Positions 1-9,941 of a DNA stretch of 64,000 nt are shown one piece after another. The notes below the pieces were generated by a model. The model worked only from the letters and a program-made list of their open reading frames with translations, had not been told where the DNA came from and searched no databases. Made by a program: the position numbers and the translations under genes. This stretch comes from Bradysia coprophila (Eukaryota; Arthropoda; Insecta; Diptera; Sciaridae): assembly GCF_014529535.1 (NCBI RefSeq), contig NW_023503555.1:2108001-2172000 (forward strand). The letters are read 5' to 3'. Each line of letters begins with the position of its first letter. Position 1 is the stretch's first letter.

Positions 1-2350
1 TGACTGAACACATTGCCTATCTTATTGGACATTGTACATTATGCATACTACAACGATACGACTTATTCTATCTGAAGAATCGAGAAATGCAGAAGCACAA
101 GGCCCAGCGTATGAGGCGACTTGGAAAATCACAAGTGCGCTTTTAATAATTTTATTGAATTTGCTTTATTGTCGCCTTTCAATAGAGCCTTTTTGTCGCC
201 ATTTCTTCTCTTTATGCACCTTTTCCTACTTTTCACAGAAACGCCTTTTAGTAGCCAGTCCAGCCCTGGTGGCGTAGTTCTAGAATAGTACTCATGGCTT
301 CAATGGAAAACTCGGAAATTAATTTCCTAAATATTAGTGAAGATTGACACATTTTTTAGAAAAGCGTACCAACAACGTCCTATATTTCATATTCACTGTA
401 AACGATTTGATTTACAAACTTTTTTACTAAGCTTCTCGAAACCTAATTTAGAATCCCATTAGAGACATTGCTGAAACGTCGAACATTGACAAAATTCAAC
501 CTTTATGTAACCTAATAAATGGGAAGCAATTTTATGGCAACTTTATCACAATATTTTCCTTAATTTAAAGGTAATAAATTTATACATCGACTACACGAAG
601 CACTACATAATATCGAAAGGTAAATATCAGAGACAGTAAATCAAATTACATTGCGACCAATGTTTCGCAATTTAACGTAAAATGATACTCCGACCTAGGT
701 CTTTATAATTTATGTATAACCTGTGCTACACATTGTGCTACACACATTTCACGACAACATCCTTTCGCAAATGTATATCATCGAACATTCATTTTATCAC
801 TTTATGTGTACTCTGCTGATGGTTTAATATTGGAACACGCGGTATACATTACATATTGTTAAAGAACGATGTTGGATGTTTGTAGAAATAAAACCAAAAA
901 AAAATTTCAAATAAAATATTGAAAGGGTAGAGGAAGAGCACGAGAGATTGGTATGACATTGAAGTGTTCTGACACTTTTGAGCACATCTTCAATGAACCA
1001 AATTGCCATCAAGGTATAAGTATAATATTCAATATTGTTAATGTTTGTAATTCAATTAAAATTCGATCTACCTGGGAAATTTGCTGTTCTGGATTTTCAA
1101 TACTGTTGCGTACATTAATTATTTCTGAGATCGAATTAATTTTTAATTCACTAAAATTTACCGTACCCAAAAAGTGTACGACCTGCTAAACACAGTTCCA
1201 CTTTCCGTTAAAATTTAGATTGACGTCGATTTTCCATTAAAAAAGGTGGAACGGAGAGTTGCTTCTGATGATTACTTAAGTGTCGTGAGACACAGTGGGA
1301 TAATTTACGTTTATGTGGAACAATGGAAATTCATGAGTTCGCTGGAGTATTAATATACTTGATCAGGTAGGACCCTATTATAGAGAAATATCCTAAATCT
1401 AGGTAAAAAAAAACTCTTAAAACTTGTCGAAAGGACAACCAAACTATTTTTGAGATAAAATTTGGAAAAATGAAAGAAATTTCTGAAAAATTAGGGAAAA
1501 TGTGCCAGCAGTCCAGTTATGCAGTTAAAGGGTGACGTGGCGAATAACAAAAAAATTACTTTAGAAAGATTCGAAAGAAGGCTTATATCATATAGTAATG
1601 TCCTCCGCGCTTTTAGTAATGCCTGACAGAATAAGCACTCATGAGCGCCTACATTCGTGAAAATATTCTTGCGAATTTTCCTGAATTTACAAAGATGGAG
1701 ATTGGAGAATCTCGTTGAAAATATTGAAGAAAATTCACGAGAATATTTGAAAATCGATCATCGCTTTGAATTGTCCAAAAATAAGATGAGTGCTATTCGC
1801 ACATCAAAGAAGAGACTATTCGCACAATGTTCGAATAGCCGAAGTATTATAAAGTTACTATTCGCACAGTCCGCATTTTAAGGTGGCCTCAGAGTCGGGC
1901 CATTTTTTTTCGTTTTGTGTCTGTTTTCATTCCATTTTGCCTCCGTGTAGGTGACATCTGTCATATCAAACAATATGCTCTATTGTATGAAATGCCAACA
2001 ATGCAAAACGGAATGACTGTAAATTCAAACTTAGGAAATATTACACTACTGTTCCGAACACATAAAATTATACATTTTGTTTGTCTCAGCTGTTTCTACT
2101 TTCATTGGTTACTACTACAGCCAGCTTTGAAATAAGTGATGCATTTCGTTTCACCGATTTGATAGGTGATCCAATTCACGAAGTAAGTGCGGTCGAAATT
2201 TAAAATGGAAAGTCTTTCTAACGTAGCGTCTTTTTCATACAAGGAAGCGTTGAAATGTATTTGCTGGTTCACTTTTTCATCGAATCGTTCACTTAAAAAT
2301 TTTAAGTTAAAACTCAAATTTGAGGCACACTTACGGCGTGAATTTTAGTG
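1..2350. other. AT-rich stretch without supported gene
   Basis: Short chance ORFs only. A weak inverted pair (CGTGAAAATATTCTTGCG / CACGAGAATATTTG) lies at 1658-1755, and the CTATTCGCAC cluster is at 1788. Confidence 0.5.
1788..1872 (+). repeat. Three CTATTCGCAC units
   Basis: GCTATTCGCACATCAAAG, ACTATTCGCACAATGTTCG and ACTATTCGCACAGTCCG occur within 85 bp, related to the CTATTSGCAC units of the arrays at 5184 and 7617. Confidence 0.45.
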
Positions 2351-2357
2351 TTTTTAC

Positions 2358-2530
2358 CAAGGTTCTATAAGAACAGGTTAAGACACTTACGAAAGCGGAT
2401 GAAACACAAATTTTGACAATTTGTTTTGTTAAACACCCTCATTATAGATTGTACGAAAAGAAAACTTAAAAAAAATCAAGTTGACGTTTCACACAATCTG
2501 TAATGAGTGTGTTTAACAAAACACTAGGTC
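2358..2530 (+). mobile_element. Truncated MITE, GGTTAAGACACTT family
   Basis: It shares GAACAGGTTAAGACACTT and an interior AAGTTGACRTTTCAMACAAT plus CTGTAATGAGTGTGTT with the intact copy at 8886-9188. The right terminus is missing. Confidence 0.5.
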
Positions 2531-2805
2531 CCACCTTTTGGGCGGGTCAGGTCCCTTGACTGACACTTTTCTAAATGTATTTTTGACGTATTCATGAAAA
2601 CTTGTCACATTTAATACATAATATATTTACTATATTAATGACTCCACGCAAATGACAGTAAAATTTGACAATTTTTAGCCCCGTACGAAGTACAAAGGGG
2701 CTTATAGGATTACGATGCCGTGTGTAATTGATGGAATTCGAAGCAGACGGTAAGGGCAAAGTGTTTGCCTATGTTCATAGATGACGAATCTGCAATAAAA
2801 ATTTT

Positions 2806-2844
2806 GTCTGTCCGTCTGTCCGTCTGTCCGTCTGTCCGTCTGTC
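2806..2844 (+). repeat. (GTCCGTCT)n microsatellite
   Basis: Five tandem GTCCGTCT-type units inside the element starting at 2677. The related copy at 21770 has a shorter version. Confidence 0.85.
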
Positions 2845-3134
2845 ACGTCGATATCTTGAGTAAATCAAATCCGATTTCAAAAATTTTTTTTTTCCCTGAA
2901 AGATAGTCGAAATAGTGAGGCTAAGTTCGAAGATGGGCATATTCGGGTCGGCCCTTCGTGACTTAGGGCCACCTAAGTGATTTAAGGTCTTTTGGTGATA
3001 TTTATGGCAAAATAAACGATGGAAATGTAAATGACACGGCAAATGATAGGTATTGTCAATACTAATCCAGGAAAAAAAAGTTTTTTTAAATCGGGTGAGT
3101 GGACCGTGAGTTAGGGCCTTAGAAGTGAAATGCT

Positions 3135-4007
3135 ACTAGGGCCCTATGTGTATTTTACATAGAACTCGAGTAAATTTCATTCGTTTTTCGTAATTTTTGT
3201 TTGATTTGGAAGGTAATCGAATGCCGAATAGAATGTTGTTGAAAAAAAATTAAATTTGGGTCCTTGGCCTAAGGCCGCTACTAGGGCCCTATGTGTATTT
3301 CACATATAACTCGAGTATATTTCATCCGTTTTTCGTAATTTTTGTTTCATTTGGAAGGTAATCAAAGGCCGAATAGAATGTTGTTGAAAAAAAATTAAAT
3401 TTGGGTCCTTGGACTTAGGCCACTACTAGGGCCCTATGTGTATTTTACATATAACTCGAGCAAATTTCATCCGTTTTTCGTAATTTTTGTTTCATTTGGG
3501 AGGTAATCAAAGGCCGAATAGAATGTAGTTGAAAAAAAAATTAAATTTGGGTCCTCGGACTGAGGCCGATACTAGGGCCCTATGTGTATTTTACATATAA
3601 CTCGAGCAAATTTCATTCGTTTTTCGCAATTTTTGTTTCATTTGGAAGGTAATCAAAGGCCGAATAGAATGTTGTTGTAAAAAAATTAAATTTGGGTCCT
3701 TGGACTAAGGCCACTACTAGGGCCCTATGTGTATTTTACATACAACTCGAGCAAATTTCATCCGTTTTTCGTAATTTTTGTTTCATTTGGGAGGTAATCA
3801 AAGGCCGAATAGAATGTAGTTGAAAAAAAAATTAAATTTGGGTCCTCGGACTGAGGCCGATACTAGGGCCCTATGTGTATTTTACATATAACTCGAGCAA
3901 ATTTCATCCGTTTTTCGTAATTTTTGTTTCATTTGGAAGGTAATCAAAGGCCGAATAGAATGTAGTTGAAAAAAATTTTAAATTTGGGTCCTCGGACTGA
4001 GGCCGAT
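3135..4007 (+). repeat. Tandem array, six units of 145-146 bp
   Basis: Units start with ACTAGGGCCC at 3135, 3280, 3425, 3571, 3716 and 3862, with a truncated seventh start at 4008. Units 3 and 5 share variants (GGGAGG, GTAGTTG) not found in unit 4, which suggests amplification as a ~291 bp dimer. Confidence 0.9.
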
Positions 4008-4397
4008 ACTAGGCCCTTCAAAAAAATAAAATTTTAGGGCGATTTGAAATTTTTGTTTCATTTGAAAGGAACGTCGTACGGGGCTTCGTAATTGCGCTAT
4101 GCGCAATTTGTAAGATGTACATATTACATAATAATTTTACTTTAACTACATTAACCGGCGCAATAGGCTTACGGTCAAAGTAGGGTGACAGACGCACTAG
4201 GGTCACGTACGCAATAGATATACGGGTTTGTACGGGGCTCAGTCGCAGCAAACGCTCCGACTGTTCTGATGGCTCGTTTTTCTTGGAAACCATCGAGGGT
4301 AAGGTGGAATGATTTTTGACCACTTTTTGAGCTCTCAATTTTCTTTAAAATTTTCAATTTTCAAGATTTCCAATCAACCTCAAATCATAAATAAAAT

Positions 4398-4895
4398 ATG
4401 ACTCGTGTAGATTACGACCCTCGCTTCGCTCTGACCGTAAACTTCCCACTGAGCTGTCTATTATTCTGTTTGATTGCCTTTTTGTTACATCAGAGTAGAT
4501 GCGAAGCTTGTTTTGTGAATGTGGAACGAGGACTTTTTCACAAAATAAAAAAGTGCGATAGATGTTCTTCTCTTACACTTTTGCGTAAAAAAGGAAGTTC
4601 CCCGGTACTTAATATACCTTCACATGGGCCAGTGACATGGTAATAAATGAACTTAATTAGTTTTTGGTTCATCGTTAAAAATAACTCCGTTTACCAATAT
4701 TTTCGGTAAATTGGTACCACTCTATAATGGTAAAGGGATTAAAAATATTTGTAAAAGGAGAAATTTATTGGTAGACCGAGGAAAAATAATCCCTCGATTT
4801 TCCATTCGAAAAACCTTCAATCGTGAATAAAATGTCACGACTCGTGTGAATTACGGCCCTCGCTTCGCTCTGGCCGCAAACTTCACACTCATAAA
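4398..4895. repeat. Duplicated CTCGCTTCGCTCT motif region
   Basis: Two copies, at about 4375-4450 and 4820-4895, share ATAAAATAT/GTGACTCGTGT, GATTACG/GAATTACG and CCCTCGCTTCGCTCTGRCCG. The local GC-rich palindromic core CGCTTCGCT recurs at 38626 and 42488 within other elements. Confidence 0.5.
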
Positions 4896-5000
4896 ATTTT
4901 TACAATATTCTCTTTGATTCATTTAATTCCATGTATTTAAAAAAAATCTTCAAAAATTCATCTTAAAGTCGAAGCATTATAATTTGATCGATTCTATTCA

Positions 5001-5175
5001 TTTTTAAATAATTTTAGTTTTTCAAGAAATCATTTCGAAAAGATTACAGTATAAAAGCTTACACATGCGCATTAGAGCTGTTTACTCGCGGTAATCCGTT
5101 CAAATGCACGTGTCTAAGCTTTTATACTGTAATGTTTTCGAAATGATTTCTTCGAAAACTACAATTATTTAAAAC
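5001..5175. mobile_element. Palindromic MITE inside left arm
   Basis: Arms of about 62 bp (TTTTTAAATAATTTTAG ... AGTATAAAAGCTTA and its inverse, with few mismatches) flank a ~50 bp loop. It interrupts the left arm relative to the right arm of the surrounding element, so it is a later insertion. Confidence 0.7.
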
Positions 5176-5183
5176 GAAGTGAC

Positions 5184-5350
5184 TATTGGCACTTGGGTGC
5201 GAATAGTGTATAAGAAGAATATTGGCACTTGGGTGCCAATAGTCTATATGAATGCTATTGGCACTTGAGTGCGATTAGTCTATATGAAGGCTATTGGCAC
5301 TTGAGTGCGATTAGTCTATATGAAGACTATTGGCACTTGGGTGAAGGCTA
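5184..5350 (+). repeat. 36 bp tandem repeat, left array
   Basis: About five units of CTATTGGCACTTGGGTGC plus GAATAGTCTATATGAAGG. Each unit is itself nearly palindromic (CTATTGGCACTT/AAGTGCCAATAG in the inverse array). Confidence 0.85.
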
Positions 5351-5599
5351 TTAACATAAAATGTTGTTTATGTTTGTTATTGCTTAAATGACAGTTAATG
5401 ACATAATCAGAAGTTCGTCTTTATGAGGCGTAGAAACGCCTAAATAATTAACAATTTCTAAAATTGAGAGGCATTTTATGAAATTTGTCAACTGAAATCG
5501 AATCTTCAGTAAGTTAAGAAGCGCCATGTAACAACACCAAACTGTTTTCTGTATTCCGTATGCCTTCAATTTTCAAAAAAACATTGAAACTGTCGCCTG

Positions 5600-5998
5600 G
5601 CGTTCTTATATTTTCCGTCTAGAGGTGTTCTACTGTAGCCTAATAAAATTTATCCTGTTACGATTAAGAACGTCTGGGTATTGGTTCGACCCTAGTGAAT
5701 TTATCCTTTTACGAATAAGAACGTATGGGTGTTCGATTTATCTTTCCGAATTTATGCTTCTACGAAAAGGGACGTAGAGGTGGTCTGTTCAACCCTGGTG
5801 AATTCATCTTTTTACTAAGAGGAACGTAGATGTGTTCTGCTCTACCCTAATAGAAATTATCCTTTTACGAATAAGAGCTTATGGGTGTTCGTTCGACCCT
5901 AGGAAATTTATCATTTTACGAAGAGTAAGGTAGATGTGTTTTGATCGACGCTAACAGAATTTCTCCTTTTACTAATAGGAGCGTCGAGATGTTCTTTT
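5600..5998 (+). repeat. 52 bp tandem satellite, main block
   Basis: Seven or so degenerate units of TTATCCTTTTACGAATAAGA plus ACGTATGGGTGTTCGTTCGA and CCCTAGTGAAT. Unit starts are near 5649, 5701, 5752, 5806, 5859, 5910 and 5961. Confidence 0.8.
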
Positions 5999-6000
5999 CA

Positions 6001-6803
6001 TGTTGGAATCGGCAGGAATCTGGGACATAAGTTCCAGTTAAATAACGATTTATGTAAAGAAAAGTGACGAACCAGAACCGTAATGAACCAGAACACGACA
6101 AACAAACAATTTAGACTAAAGTTCCTATAATCACAAATTCGATGTGATTGCTAAGTTGATCTCCAACACTCCTCCTCAATCAGATCGACTTGATGAACTT
6201 AATTTTTCATCCTCCTCCTCAATTTATGACCTCCGAAGATACCATACCAAATTGGTTCTTTACGTTAGTGTGTCCAATCAATCCTTCATTATATATTGAC
6301 TGATGTTGTGCTTGGTTATGCTACGCTTTGAACGACTATGCATCTTGCTATGCTTAGCTACGCCAATTGCTATGCTCAGCTACGCCATTTGCTATGTCGT
6401 TGCTATGCAATGCTGTACCAAAGCCACGTCTCATAAATCTTCAAAATTCACCGAAATAAATAATGTCTCCAGTTGATCCTGACATTTAGATGTGCTGCTC
6501 TACCTTGCTGTGGTGCTATGAATTCCTATGCTGCCTTGCCTTGCTATGCGAATGTATGTCGCTATGCCTTGCTATGCTTCTATGAAATTCTATGCCGCAA
6601 TGCTACGCTTAGCTATGTTAATAATATCTTCCACACGACTTGATAAACGCTCCTGGGCCCATAACCTGTTGGAATCAGGCAGGAATCTGGGACATAAGTT
6701 CCAGTGAAATAACGATTTATGTAAAGAAAAGTTTAATGAACCAGAACACGACAAACACACAATTTAGACTAAAGTTCCTATGATCACAAATTCGATGTGA
6801 TTT
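6001..6803 (-). mobile_element. Copia-type TRIM (miniature LTR retrotransposon)
   Basis: Direct repeats at 6001-6168 and 6667-~6802 both begin TGTTGGAATC(A)GGCAGG; the left one ends GATCTCCAACA. On the minus strand the LTR therefore starts TGTTGGAGATC and ends GATTCCAACA. It is preceded by a polypurine tract (TTGAGGAGGAG, 6169-6179) and followed by the primer-binding-site-like GGTTATGGGCCCAGGA (6650-6666), the form used by Copia elements. The internal region is only about 480-500 bp and noncoding. The outer ~19 bp of the 6667 LTR are replaced. Confidence 0.75.
6300..6620. repeat. GCTATGC-rich degenerate repeat inside the TRIM
   Basis: Repeated variants of TTGCTATGCTTAGCTACGCC and GCTATGC fill most of the TRIM interior in place of gag-pol sequence. 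Confidence 0.6.
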
Positions 6804-6824
6804 TCTCTTTATATTACATTAGAT

Positions 6825-7392
6825 TAAGGCTCGGAACGGGTCGGGTTCGGTCAGACCGGAACCCGAACTTGATTTAACCCGAACCTGAAAAATTATTTCG
6901 GGTTCAACCCGAACTTGACCCGAGCTTGAATTTTCGATTTCGGGTTTAACCCGAACCCGACCTGAACCCGAAATTGTTCAACCCGAATTTGACCTGAACC
7001 TGAATTTTCAATTTCGAGTTCGACCCGAACCTGAACTGAACCCGAAATTTTAAATTTAATCAGGTCGGGTTCGGGTAACCCGAAATTTTTGACTTTTTTT
7101 AGTGTAATAAACGCTCAGAATTTCGGGTTACCCGAACCCGACCTGATTAAATTTAAAATTTCGGGTTCAGTTCAGGTTCGGGTCGAACTCGAAATTGAAA
7201 ATTCAGGTTCAGGTCAAATTCGGGTTGAACAATTTCGGGTTCAGGTCAGGTTCGGGTTAAACCCGAAATCGAAAATTCAAGTTCGGGTCAAGTTCGGGTT
7301 GAACTTGAAATAATTTTTCAGGTTCGGGTCATAAATCCGGTTCAGGTCAACCTGAACTAAAACAGGTCAACCCGAACCCGTTCCGAGCCTTA
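6825..7392. mobile_element. hAT-type palindromic MITE, 568 bp
   Basis: The termini TAAGGCTCGGAACGGGT ... CCGTTCCGAGCCTTA are flanked by a perfect 8 bp duplication CATTAGAT (6817-6824 and 7393-7400). Nearly the whole element is two inverted arms (6825-~7083 and ~7120-7392) with a ~36 bp AT-rich loop. The arms consist of GGGTTCGGGT/ACCCGAAC-type repeats. The 8 bp duplication and ends fit the hAT superfamily. Confidence 0.85.
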
Positions 7393-7439
7393 CATTAGAT
7401 GATTTGACAAAATGAAACAAAAAATCAAAAATATTCAAA

Positions 7440-7572
7440 AATTTATCCTTTTACGAATAAAAACGTCTGAATGTTCGTTCGACCCTAGTGAATTTATCCT
7501 TTTACGAATAAGAACGTATGGGTGTTCGTTCGACCCTAGGGAAATTATTCTTTTACGAATGAGAACGTAAAC
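7440..7572 (+). repeat. 52 bp tandem satellite, second block
   Basis: Two and a half units of the satellite seen at 5600-5998, same orientation, resuming on the other side of the inserted TRIM and palindrome. Confidence 0.8.
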
Positions 7573-7616
7573 TTTTAAAAAATATTTAATTTTTCATTTA
7601 GTAACAAAATTATCAA

Positions 7617-7925
7617 TAGTCTATACGAAGGCTGCTGGCACTGGAGTGGAATTAGTTTATACGAATGCTATTGGAAGATGATTTGTGTAATTCATGTTGA
7701 AATAAGATTTTGCGCCGCTAATTCCACTCCAGTGCCAGCAGCCTTCGTATAGACTATTGGCACCCAAGTGCCAATAGCATTCATATAGACTATTGGCACC
7801 TAAGTGCCAATAGCATTCATATAGACTATTCGCACCCAAGTGCCAATAGCCTTTTTATAGACTATTGGCACCCAAGTGCCAATAGCCTTCATATAGACTA
7901 TTCGCACCCAAGTGCCAATAGCACG
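7617..7925 (-). repeat. 36 bp tandem repeat, right inverted array
   Basis: About seven units of GACTATTGGCACCCAAGTGC plus CAATAGCATTCATATA, inverted relative to the array at 5184. A 23 bp segment (GGCTGCTGGCACTGGAGTGG and neighbours) occurs as an inverted pair at 7630 and 7725, so the array end is folded back on itself. Confidence 0.85.
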
Positions 7926-8129
7926 CGCCTATTTAAAAAAGAATTAAATGAGTAGAATCGATCAAATTATAATGCTCCGACTTTATATTGCCTGCAAAAA
8001 TTTAACTTTTTTATTAAAATTTCTTACACCTTTTAATCAAAGTGTGCTAATTTGATAACAGGCATTTTGCTGGCGTAAGATGTGGTTGTAAAGGGAGTAA
8101 AAACTGCCTACTTGATACATGACAAACAA

Positions 8130-8453
8130 CTTGATAGTCAACTATCAAATTTGATAGTCATCTATTAAATTTGATAGTCAACTATCAAATTTGTTAGTCA
8201 ACTATCAAATTTGTTAGTCAACTATCAAATTTGATAGTCAACTATCAAATTTTTTAGTCAACTATCAAATTTGATAGTCAACTATCAAGTTGTTAGTCAA
8301 CTATCAAATTTGTTGGTAAACTATCAAATTTGTTAGTCAACTATCAAATTTGTTAGTCAACTATCAAATTTGATAGTCAACTATCAAATTTGATAGTCAA
8401 CTATAAAGTTGTTAGTCAACTATTAAATTTGATAGTAAGCTATCAAGTTGTTA
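8130..8453. repeat. 20 bp palindromic satellite (TTGATAGTCAACTATCAAAT)n
   Basis: About sixteen tandem units. Each contains GATAGTC-AACTATC, so each is a hairpin; variants are mainly GTTAGTC and a 1 bp shorter AAGTTG form. Confidence 0.9.
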
Positions 8454-8654
8454 GCAAGAGATGTTTACACGTTAGAAGATGGGCATCGAATGAAGAAATT
8501 ATTCTTCCTACTAGTTTCATGCACGTCGAAAACAAACTTATATGATTTACCCACACTACCAAACCAAATCAAATTTCATCAAAGTAATCTTTTTTAATTG
8601 AGGCTATGATCAACAGTATAAAATCCCGTTTTTCTCGGATAGCTTCCAGATCCT

Positions 8655-8770
8655 TAGTCCTACATAGCCCATCTTCGAACTTAGCCTCGGGATTTTAATT
8701 CCACGTATTTAAAAAAAAAATCATCCAAATTGGTTAAAAATTACTCAAGTTATCGTGCCCTCAACGATTT
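8655..8770 (-). repeat. Fragment of the CCCGTACGAAG element family
   Basis: On the minus strand this reads ATAACTTGAGTAA ... GAGGCTAAGTTCGAAGATGG, the conserved core of the elements at 2677 and 21646. Neither terminus is present. Confidence 0.55.
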
Positions 8771-8885
8771 TTTGTTACCCACATTTAACGTTTTTCATAG
8801 CATTTCATATATTTTCAATCACAGTGAGCCTTTTTGTTACCCACATTTTTCGGTATTTTCTGGTGTAAGACCCTGACTTTCAGTC

Positions 8886-9188
8886 AAGGGAATTAAGGCT
8901 CTGAAAGAGCAGGTTAAGACACTTCTGAGTTGACAAATAAATGCTTTTTATTGGACATATTGTTTGAAATGTCAACTTGATAAAAACTATTTCTTTCCCT
9001 TCAAGTTGACATTTCAAACAATTTGTAATGAGTGTGTTCATCAAAATGTATCTATTTTTTTCAAAATTTGTGTGCCTTCGTTTTATCTGTTTTTTCAGAA
9101 ACTTGCAAAACATGCCTAATAAATTGCCAAAAATTGTGTTTCAACTCACTCAGAAGTGTCTTAACTTGTTCTTTCAAAACCTTGGTTT
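8886..9188. mobile_element. Palindromic MITE, GGTTAAGACACTT family
   Basis: The left end GAGCAGGTTAAGACACTTCT matches the inverse of the right end AGAAGTGTCTTAACTTGTTC over about 40 bp. An internal inverted pair (ATTGTTTGAAATGTCAACTT and inverse) lies at 8960-9030. Open frames across it are shadows. Confidence 0.7.
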
Positions 9189-9189
9189 T

Positions 9190-9941
9190 TACGTCCATAA
9201 ACGGTTTTACACCTCCCTCGCGCGTGCTAAGGACCATTCATTCGCCTAGTCGGTTGGCTTGTAACAACTTCACATTGATTCCTTCCCATGGAAGCACAGC
9301 AGTGAAGTTTGTTCATGAAAAAATAATTCAGTGACAGCAGTTTTTTTATGAAGAAAAGTACTGAATTGTATTAGATTTTACCCTTAGTTTCTAAACTCCA
9401 TTCTCCTATAGAGTGCGCACATTTTTGTTTAGATCAGCGCACACTAAAAATTGCAAATTTTAGCCCTTATAAGCATTTTTTACATTCTTTTGAAAATGTA
9501 TGCAGCGCATGAATTTGTCTAATCTTCCACTCCCCTTAGAAGCGTGAGTACCTTGTGACTGACCCCTAACTATTTCATCGTGTAAACCAAATAAACACTT
9601 TTGTTCGTATGAGTGATCAGCTGACACAAATTGCGTTAGCTATTTCAAAGTCGCTGACTGTAAGTGTTTCGCTTTTTTTGGTAAGCACCTGTTTTAACCG
9701 AATAAGTCTAAGATTCAGCCTGTACTTTCCTGGCTAGCCTAAGCGGTAACAACGAACAACCCTATGAATGCGCTCGGTGTGTGTGAAACTTATTAACGCT
9801 TTACGAATGACGCTTTCGCAAATTTCCGTGCCATATTTTTGTCACACGATCGAAATAAATGCGAACAGCGAATGGTTGTGACAGTACGTCTTTTGATTAG
9901 AGCTGTCATTTTACAAGTAAATCTATATTTTCAAACGAAAA
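9190..9941. other. Upstream region of the Tudor gene
   Basis: Presumably contains the promoter and 5' leader. I see no TATA/initiator pair at good spacing. A GTAAGT donor at 9660 after an ATG-led 17-codon stretch (9609) might belong to a leader exon, but no in-frame acceptor connects it to the coding start. Confidence 0.35.

Larger units (their letters stand above)
2677..4108 (+). mobile_element. Non-autonomous element with GCCCCGTACGA termini, copy 1
   Basis: It begins AGCCCCGTACGAAGTAC (2677) and ends with the inverse CGTACGGGGCT (4076-4085), followed by a perfect 8 bp stem AATTGCGC/GCGCAATT (4090-4108). The body contains GTCCGTCT repeats (2806-2844), a segment shared with the copy at 21646 (including AGGCTAAGTTCGAAGATG), and a six-unit 145 bp tandem array. 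It has no coding capacity. The class is uncertain. Confidence 0.65.
4960..7985. mobile_element. 3 kb inverted-repeat composite element
   Basis: The outer ends are inverted copies: TAAAGTCGAAGCATTATAAT at ~4964 against ATTATAATGCTCCGACTTTA ending ~7983, continuing through ATTTGATCGATTCTA. Inside them lie inverted arrays of a 36 bp unit (5184-5350 and 7617-7925). The interior carries a 52 bp tandem satellite, a TRIM element and a hAT-type palindrome. There is no coding sequence. It looks like an old foldback element filled by later insertions. Confidence 0.6.

Noticed and set aside
2710..3042. 110-codon minus-strand ORF with RRTDGQTDRRTD
   Set aside because: Produced by the GTCCGTCT microsatellite inside a noncoding transposable element.
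7089..7313. 74-codon ORF with VRVE/VRF repeats
   Set aside because: It lies wholly within one arm of the hAT-type palindrome and is a product of the GGGTTCGGGT repeat.
8130..8453. CRISPR-like array
   Set aside because: Units are contiguous 20 bp palindromes without spacers, in a eukaryotic context.
9609..9660. Possible first exon (ATG, 17 codons, then GTAAGT) upstream of the Tudor gene
   Set aside because: No acceptor before 9942 gives an open frame into the Tudor exon; an in-frame TAA lies at 9918. It could at most be leader sequence.
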